64,000 bases of DNA from Tepidamorphus sp. (lineage in GTDB: Bacteria > Pseudomonadota > Alphaproteobacteria > Rhizobiales > Tepidamorphaceae). Below the pieces are notes generated by a model. The model was given only the letters and a program-made list of their open reading frames with translations. It ran no database searches and was not told the origin of the DNA. Positions 58,808-64,000 of the stretch are shown here, in pieces. Both the position numbers and the translations under genes were made by a program. The stretch lies in the NCBI GenBank assembly GCA_028280885.1, contig JANQKY010000087.1, positions 1-64,000 of the forward strand. The letters run 5' to 3'. Every line of letters starts with the position of its first letter. The stretch's first letter is position 1.

Positions 58808-58843
58808 AAAGAAATATATTTCTTTATGTGAAATATATTGACA
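58808..58843 (+). promoter_or_regulatory. Palindrome and promoter before the sugar ABC operon
   Basis: A perfect 18-bp palindrome AAAGAAATATATTTCTTT (58808-58825) is followed by a second GAAATATATT half (58830-58839) that runs into TTGACA (58838-58843), a consensus -35 box. The AT-rich core stands out from the surrounding G+C-rich DNA. It is a likely operator for the SorC-type regulator encoded at 62713. The -10 box is unclear. Confidence 0.55.
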
Positions 58844-58981
58844 ATGTATGCATTATCCGCAATCGTCTCTGCACGGTGCCGAGAACGAACCAGGCGCCAT
58901 GGCTTTGAAGGAAACCGGTCCATCCGTCGGCACGGCGACAACCAACACTGCGTGTCGGCCCGGATCCATCGGGAGGAAATG

Positions 58982-60001
58982 ATGAAGAGGTTTTTGACCG
59001 CCGCGGCCGGCGCGGCGTTGCTTGTGGCTGCCAGCCAGGCTTCGGCCAGCGAGAACCCGTTCAAGTGTGAACCGGGTGAGACCTATGTGATGAACGTCAT
59101 GGTCTCAGGCGTCGAATACTGGTTCCCGGTCTATGAGATGTTCAAGCAGGCCGCCCAGCAGTTCGGCTGCGAGACCGAATATACCGGCACGCCGCAATAT
59201 GACGTGAACCAGCAGCTTGCCAGCTTCGAGCAGGTGCTGGCCAAGAAGCCGGCCGGCATCCTGGTCCACCCGATGAATTCCGATCCGTTCATCGAGCCGA
59301 TCAACCGGGCCGTCGACAGCGGCATTCCGGTGGTGACGTTTGCCGCCGATTCGCCGAATTCCAAGCGCATCTCGCACATCACCTCCGACAATGTGAAGGA
59401 GGGCCAGTTCGTCGCCGACGCGGTCGCCGAGGACATGGGCGGAGAAGGCGAATACGCGGTCCTGGAAAATCCGGGCCAGGACAATCACGACGTCCGCATC
59501 GCCGCCTTCATCCAGCGTATGAAGGACAAGTGGCCGAACATGAAGCTGGTTGCCCGGGCCGCCAGCAACCAGGACCCCAACAAGGCCTATCAGGCGGTCC
59601 TGTCGATGGCGCAGGCCCATCCCGATCTCGGCGCGATCTGGATGCCGGAGGCCAACTCGGCGCTCGGCGCGGCCCAGGCCAATAACGAACTGGGCGGCAA
59701 CATCCGCATCGCCCATGCCGACGTCAACGGCAAGATCCTCGACATGATCAAGGAGGGGCAGATCTTCGCCGCCGTCAATCCGAACCAGGGCATGCAGGGC
59801 TATATGGGCTTCCTGCTCCTGTGGTTCGCCGCCCATCCCGAACTGATTGATCCGATGAACGATCATGCCCGCTCCGGCTTCAACCCGATGGGCGTGCCCT
59901 TCGTCGACAACGGCCTGTCGATCGTGACCGCCGACAATGCCGACGATTTCTACTGGGACGCCTATCTGAAGCGTCGCGGCACCAAGGGCATCAACGAGTA
60001 G
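58982..60001 (+). CDS. Sugar ABC transporter solute-binding protein (ribose/xylose type)
   Basis: Periplasmic binding protein of 339 residues with a signal peptide (cut near ASA, residue 22). Family features: SGVEYWFPVYEMFKQAAQQFGC, GILVHPMNSDPFIEPINRAVDSGIPVVTFAADSP and the late NPNQGMQGYMGFLLLW. Two adjacent ATG codons occur; the second (58982) is five bases from GGAGG and is preferred over the one at 58979. First gene of the sugar operon; the ligand is probably a pentose, polyol or autoinducer-like sugar, not determinable. Confidence 0.92.
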   Translation: MKRFLTAAAGAALLVAASQASASENPFKCEPGETYVMNVMVSGVEYWFPVYEMFKQAAQQFGCETEYTGTPQYDVNQQLASFEQVLAKKPAGILVHPMNSDPFIEPINRAVDSGIPVVTFAADSPNSKRISHITSDNVKEGQFVADAVAEDMGGEGEYAVLENPGQDNHDVRIAAFIQRMKDKWPNMKLVARAASNQDPNKAYQAVLSMAQAHPDLGAIWMPEANSALGAAQANNELGGNIRIAHADVNGKILDMIKEGQIFAAVNPNQGMQGYMGFLLLWFAAHPELIDPMNDHARSGFNPMGVPFVDNGLSIVTADNADDFYWDAYLKRRGTKGINE

Positions 60002-60024
60002 GCCTTAGGCAGCCTGCCAAACCT

Positions 60025-60054
60025 CCCGGGCGGGTGCGCTCGCCCGGGCTTTTT
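60025..60054 (+). terminator. Intrinsic terminator-like hairpin between binding protein and ATPase genes
   Basis: CCCGGGCG and CGCCCGGG form an 8-bp stem with an 8-base loop, followed by CTTTTT. This is a good intrinsic terminator. As it lies inside the operon, it probably attenuates and leaves more binding-protein mRNA than ATPase and permease mRNA. Confidence 0.8.
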
Positions 60055-60117
60055 ACCCCCCGTCCGCCCCACGACATGCGACCCTGTGCGTCACCGCACC
60101 CGCCGACGGAGCCGATC

Positions 60118-61677
60118 GTGACAGCGTCCCCCCTTCTCGAAATGACCGGCATCGCCAAGGCCTTCGGCCCGGTCCAGGCGCTCCAGGACGTCGATTTCCG
60201 CCTGCGCCACGGCGAGATCCACGCGCTTGCCGGCGAGAACGGGGCGGGCAAGTCGACCCTGATGCGCATCATCGACGGGATCCTGCAGCCCGATGAGGGC
60301 GAGATCCGCCTCGATGGCAAGCCGCTCCGGTTCTCAACCCCGCTCGAGGCGCAGCAGGCCGGCATCGGCTTCGTGCATCAGGAAATCGCGCTGTGTCCGG
60401 ATGTCTCGGTTGCGGAAAATGTCTGCATGGCGAGGATCAACGCCTCGCGGTCGTTCCTGGTCAATTACCGGCGTGTCCGGCGCGAGGCGCGCGCGGTACT
60501 CCGGCAGCTTGTCGATATCGACCCCGACGCGCCGCTCAACACGCTCAGCATTTCCAGCCAGCAGGTCGTCGAGATCGCCAAGGCGCTGACGCTCGACTGC
60601 CGGATCCTGATCCTCGACGAGCCGACCGCGGCGCTGACGGAACGGGAATCCGAGGCGCTGTTCAAGATCATGCACCGGCTTAAAAGCAAGGGCATCTCGA
60701 TCATCTATATCTCGCACCGGATGGCGGAGATCTTCGCCCATTGCGATCACATCACGGTGCTGCGCGACGGGCGCTACGTGATGGATGCGCCGATCGCCGA
60801 GACGACGCCGGAAGCGGTGGTCAATTCCATGGTCGGGCGGGAACTGAGCCATCTTTATCCCGACAAGCTGTCAACGCCGCCGCAGCAGGGCGAGACGATC
60901 CTGTCCGTGCGCGGCCTGTCGGATGACGGCCTGGTCCGGGACGTCAATTTCGACCTGCACGAAGGCGAGATCCTCGGCCTTGCCGGGCTGATCGGCGCGG
61001 GCCGGTCCGAAACGGTTCAGACGATCTGCGGCCTGAAGCCGCGCACCGCCGGGACGGTGTTGCTGAAGGGCCGGGAGATCCGCATCGACGGCTACCCCGA
61101 CGCGGTCGCCGAGGGCATCGTCTATCTGTCGGAGGACCGCAAGGGCGAGGGCGTGTTCCTCGACCTGACGATCGCCCAGAACGTCTCGGCGCTCAGGCTC
61201 GACAAGGTGACGACGCCGCTTGGCCTGATCGACCGGCGCGCCGAGCAGGACCAGGCGCAGGCGCTGACCGACGAACTCAACCTGAAGAGCGGCGGCATCG
61301 GCGAGGCGGTTTCCTCCCTGTCGGGCGGCAATCAGCAGAAGGTGGCGATCGCCAAGCTGCTCACCGCCGATCCGGCCGTGGTCATTCTCGACGAGCCGAC
61401 CCGGGGCATCGATGTCGGCGCCAAGAGTGAAATCCACGCCCTGTTGCGCCGGTTCGCGCAGTCGGGTGTCGGCGTCATCGTCGTCTCCTCCGAGCTTCCC
61501 GAAGTGATCGGCCTGTGCGACCGGGTTCTCGTTCTGTGCGAGGGCCGGCAATCGGGCACGCTGGAGGGGGACGACGTCACCGAGGAGGCGATCATCGCGC
61601 TCGCCTCCGATCTCACCGGAACCGCGTTGTCGGACAGGCTCCCTGCCGGGCCCGCGGCTCTGGACAGTGTACAGTGA
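60118..61677 (+). CDS. Sugar ABC transporter ATPase, two ABC domains (RbsA-like)
   Basis: Double ATPase of 519 residues. The first domain has Walker A GENGAGKS, a degenerate signature LSISSQQ and Walker B ILILDEPTAAL; the second has the usual degenerate Walker A GLIGAGRSE, signature LSGGNQQ and Walker B VVILDEPTRGID. This asymmetry is normal for sugar ABC ATPases. The GTG at 60118 (GGAG ahead) gives the expected N-terminus; ATG at 60076 is an alternative. Confidence 0.9.
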   Translation: MTASPLLEMTGIAKAFGPVQALQDVDFRLRHGEIHALAGENGAGKSTLMRIIDGILQPDEGEIRLDGKPLRFSTPLEAQQAGIGFVHQEIALCPDVSVAENVCMARINASRSFLVNYRRVRREARAVLRQLVDIDPDAPLNTLSISSQQVVEIAKALTLDCRILILDEPTAALTERESEALFKIMHRLKSKGISIIYISHRMAEIFAHCDHITVLRDGRYVMDAPIAETTPEAVVNSMVGRELSHLYPDKLSTPPQQGETILSVRGLSDDGLVRDVNFDLHEGEILGLAGLIGAGRSETVQTICGLKPRTAGTVLLKGREIRIDGYPDAVAEGIVYLSEDRKGEGVFLDLTIAQNVSALRLDKVTTPLGLIDRRAEQDQAQALTDELNLKSGGIGEAVSSLSGGNQQKVAIAKLLTADPAVVILDEPTRGIDVGAKSEIHALLRRFAQSGVGVIVVSSELPEVIGLCDRVLVLCEGRQSGTLEGDDVTEEAIIALASDLTGTALSDRLPAGPAALDSVQ

Positions 61678-61687
61678 GGAGGCGAGG

Positions 61688-62716
61688 GTGGCGGACCAGT
61701 CAATCAGTCAGGCTGTCGTCTCCGCAGGCGGAGACACCCGTGAGGGCGAGATGGAACGTGGCATGCCGGGAGTGTTGAAGCGGCTCGTGCGGATGCGCGA
61801 ATTCGGACTGATCGTCATCATCCTGACGATCTGCGTCATCATGAGCTTCGCCTCGCCTTATTTCCTCACCGAAGGCAACATGCGGGCGATCCTGTTGTCC
61901 TTCTCGACGGAGGGGATCGTCGTCGTCGGCATGACGATCCTGCTGATTTCCGGCGGCATCGACCTGTCGGTCGGCTCGGTGATGGCGCTGACCATGGCGG
62001 TGGCCGGCAAGCTGTTCCTGTTCGGGCTCGATCCGTGGAGCGCCAGCGTGCTGGGGATCGCGACGGCGGCCTTCATCGGCCTGATCATGAGCTATTTCGT
62101 CACCCGGGTCGGCCTCCACTATTTCATCGTCAGCCTTGCCTTCCTGGGCATCGCGCGCGGGCTGACGCTGGTCGTCACCCAGGGCACGCCGCTGTCGCTG
62201 TTCACGCTGCCGCCGGCCTTCAAGTTCATCGGCCAGGGCAGCTTCTACGGCATACCCTTCGTCGTCATCGTCTTCCTCGTGGTGGTCATCATCGCCGATT
62301 TCCTGTTGCGCCGGGCGACCATGTTCCGCCGCGTCTACTATGTCGGCAGCAATCAGAAGGCGGCGGAATACTCCGGCATCCGGGTCGACCGGGTGAAGGC
62401 CGGCGCGATCATCCTGTGCTCGACGCTGACGGGGCTTGCCGGCATCATCTTCATGTCGAAATTCGGCGCAGCGACCCCGCAGTTCGGCGTCGGCATGGAG
62501 CTCAACGTCATCGCCGCCGCGGTAATCGGCGGGGCGAGCCTGAACGGCGGGTCGGGCTCGGTGCTCGGCGCCATCCTCGGCATCGCGCTGTTGTCGCTGG
62601 TGACCTCCAGCCTGCAGCTTCTCGACGTGCCGGTGTTCTGGCAGGACGCGATCAAGGGCGGCATCCTGCTCGCCGCCGTCACCATCGATCACCTCGTGCA
62701 TACGAGGCGCAAATGA
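61688..62716 (+). CDS. Sugar ABC transporter permease (RbsC-like)
   Basis: Membrane permease of 342 residues: MSFASPYFLTEGNMRAILLSF, GMTILLISGGIDLSVGSVMALT, IRVDRVKAGAIILCSTLTGLAGII and NVIAAAVIGGASLNGGSGSVLGAI are all family hallmarks. The N-terminus carries an extra hydrophilic stretch of about 30 residues before REFGLIVIILTIC. The GTG at 61688 follows a GAGGAGG site; the start could also be one of the later ATGs. Confidence 0.9.
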   Translation: MADQSISQAVVSAGGDTREGEMERGMPGVLKRLVRMREFGLIVIILTICVIMSFASPYFLTEGNMRAILLSFSTEGIVVVGMTILLISGGIDLSVGSVMALTMAVAGKLFLFGLDPWSASVLGIATAAFIGLIMSYFVTRVGLHYFIVSLAFLGIARGLTLVVTQGTPLSLFTLPPAFKFIGQGSFYGIPFVVIVFLVVVIIADFLLRRATMFRRVYYVGSNQKAAEYSGIRVDRVKAGAIILCSTLTGLAGIIFMSKFGAATPQFGVGMELNVIAAAVIGGASLNGGSGSVLGAILGIALLSLVTSSLQLLDVPVFWQDAIKGGILLAAVTIDHLVHTRRK

Positions 62717-63720
62717 CTGTCGTGCCCGCCCGCCCGCAGGCCGCTGCGCCCAAGCGCCGGCTCGACGAGCCCGAAACCATGCGGCTGATGCATCGCGCGC
62801 TGGTCCTCTACTTTCTCGAGGAAATGGCGCAAAGCGAGATCGCCGGGGAACTCGGCGTGTCGCATGCGACGGTGAACCGGCTGATCAAGAAGGGGCGGGC
62901 GCTCGGGCTGGTCGAGATCCGCATCAAGTCGCCGGTCGAGCATCTCTTCGAGATCGAGCAGGCGCTGAAGGCGCTCGGCGATATCGACAAGGTGATCGTG
63001 GTGCCGACCCTGACGGACAGCCACGAGACCGTGATGCAGTCGGTCGGCCGGGCCGCCGCCGGCTATCTGCTGGAGGTGATTAAGGACGGGCAGGTGCTGA
63101 CGATCACCGGCGGCAAGGGGGTGAGCGCCCTGGTCGATGCGATCGAGACGGTCAAGCGGCCGATCGAGATCGTGCCGGCGACCGGGCTGGTGCAGGGGCA
63201 CTACTATACCGACGTCAACCATATCGGCGCCAAGCTCGCCGAGAAGCTGGGCGGCCAGGCGTTGCAGATCCACGCGCCGCTGTTTGCCGAGACCGAGGAG
63301 ATGCGCGGCATGCTGCATCGGATGAACTCGGTCCGGGCCGTGTTCGACAAGGCCCGGTCGGCGACGGTGGCAGCGGTCGGGATCGGATCCATCCTGACCG
63401 AGGATTCAAGCTATTACGACCTGCATCCGGCGACCGAGCACGACCGCCGGGAAATCGAGGGCTGCGGCGCCAAGGCCGAACTGGTCGCCCATCTGCTCGA
63501 TGGCGGCGGCAAGCCCTGCAATTTCGCGCTGAACCGCACGCTGGTGACGATTTCGCTCGATGAATTGCGCCGCATCCCGACCCGTATCGGCGTCGCGGCG
63601 GGGCCGACAAAGGCGCTGCCGATCCTGTCGGTGTTGCGCGGCAACCATCTCAACGCCCTGGTGACCGACGAGGCGACGGCCCGCCGGGTTCTGGAACTCG
63701 CAGAGGAGACGGCCGGATGA
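62713..63720 (+). CDS. SorC/DeoR-type sugar-binding transcriptional regulator
   Basis: Regulator of 335 residues: an N-terminal helix-turn-helix (MAQSEIAGELGVSHATVNRLIKKGRALGLVEIRI) and a sugar-phosphate-isomerase-like effector domain (about residues 80-335, ITGGKGVSALVDAI, VAAVGIGSIL, VGVAAGPTKALPILSVLRG). Its ATG overlaps the permease stop (ATGA), so it is transcribed with the transporter it probably regulates. A sugar phosphate is the usual inducer in this family. Confidence 0.9.
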   Translation: MTVVPARPQAAAPKRRLDEPETMRLMHRALVLYFLEEMAQSEIAGELGVSHATVNRLIKKGRALGLVEIRIKSPVEHLFEIEQALKALGDIDKVIVVPTLTDSHETVMQSVGRAAAGYLLEVIKDGQVLTITGGKGVSALVDAIETVKRPIEIVPATGLVQGHYYTDVNHIGAKLAEKLGGQALQIHAPLFAETEEMRGMLHRMNSVRAVFDKARSATVAAVGIGSILTEDSSYYDLHPATEHDRREIEGCGAKAELVAHLLDGGGKPCNFALNRTLVTISLDELRRIPTRIGVAAGPTKALPILSVLRGNHLNALVTDEATARRVLELAEETAG

Positions 63721-64000
63721 CGGCGGTAGTGGACGACACGGATCAGATTGCCCGCGAGATCGGCGGGTCCGGAATTTCGGCAACCGCGATCGGGCTCGGC
63801 ACCTGGGCGATCGGCGGCTGGATGTGGGGCGGCACCGACGAGGCGGAATCGATTTCCGCGATCCGGGCTGCCATCGACGAGGGCATCACGCTGATCGACA
63901 CCGCGCCGGCCTATGGCATGGGCGTTTCGGAGGAGACGGTCGGCAAGGCGATTGCCGGACGCCGCGACGCGGTGGTGCTGGCGACCAAATGCGGCCTGGT
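63717..64000 (+). CDS. Aldo/keto reductase (3' end outside window)
   Basis: The frame opens with an ATG overlapping the regulator stop (ATGA) and runs off the end of the window; 94 full codons are visible. The segment GSGISATAIGLGTWAIGGWMWGG, the catalytic-Asp stretch EGITLIDTAPAYGMGVSEETVGKAI and VVLATKCGL identify an NAD(P)-dependent aldo/keto reductase. It probably metabolises the sugar taken up by the upstream transporter. The rest of the gene, with the remaining catalytic residues, is not visible. Confidence 0.88.
   Translation, partial: MTAVVDDTDQIAREIGGSGISATAIGLGTWAIGGWMWGGTDEAESISAIRAAIDEGITLIDTAPAYGMGVSEETVGKAIAGRRDAVVLATKCGL

Noticed and set aside
58418..58908. Small open frames in the gap before the sugar operon
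   Set aside because: They are translations of the two inverted repeats and flanking DNA, and contain no domain or ribosome site.

Overview
The window looks like a chromosomal stretch of a high-G+C alphaproteobacterium, probably of the order Hyphomicrobiales (Rhizobiales). The G+C-rich genes, three tripartite TRAP transporters plus one TAXI-type TRAP system, ATGA/GTGA-coupled operons, and a nested palindrome after the gene at 2562 of a kind I recall from Rhizobiales intergenic regions all point that way. I see no tRNA, rRNA, CRISPR array, insertion sequence or phage gene. Almost every gene belongs to uptake or breakdown of amides, cyclic amides, nitriles, aromatic acids or sugars, so this is a dense catabolic region built from separately regulated modules.

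Layout: (1) 1-6683: a D-specific hydantoin module (5'-cut N-carbamoyl-D-amino acid hydrolase, D-hydantoinase), a quinone-oxidoreductase-like enzyme, an Old Yellow Enzyme relative, and on the other strand an ornithine cyclodeaminase homologue and ureidoglycolate lyase. (2) 6721-11945: a DcmR-like MEDS-domain regulator divergent from a close homologue of dichloromethane dehalogenase (DcmA), followed by a CmcJ/NvfI-type oxygenase, a CaiB-type CoA transferase and a true nitrilase. (3) 11960-22909: a MarR-type regulator between an eight-gene minus-strand operon (TRAP transporter, racemase, oxidoreductase, acyl-CoA ligase, VOC protein, thioesterase) and a plus-strand M20 amidohydrolase plus PLP enzyme. 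Near-identical palindromes mark both promoters.

(4) 22885-33420: an IclR regulator divergent from a gentisate-route operon. Its first gene is a fusion of an aryl-CoA hydroxylase-type flavoprotein with an aryl-CoA ligase. It is followed by a TAXI TRAP transporter, fumarylpyruvate hydrolase, gentisate dioxygenase, a degenerate maleylpyruvate isomerase homologue and an aminotransferase. (5) 33512-46250: a tightly coupled operon of XRE-cupin regulator, complete dipeptide-type ABC transporter, GAF protein, ATP-dependent hydantoinase/oxoprolinase subunits A and B, an M24 peptidase and a second B subunit. (6) 46231-58332: an iron alcohol dehydrogenase, a LysR regulator with an amidase/RraA/TRAP operon, and a convergent TRAP/carboxymuconolactone-decarboxylase/ThDP-enzyme set. 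(7) 58333-64000: a ribose-type ABC transporter with a SorC-type regulator and the start of an aldo/keto reductase.

The features most worth follow-up are the DcmR/DcmA-like locus with its 10-bp-phased repeats, the hydroxylase-ligase fusion with its metal-ligand-less isomerase, and the coupled transporter-hydantoinase-peptidase operon with two B subunits. Functions are inferred by reading motifs and recalling families; no database search was possible.
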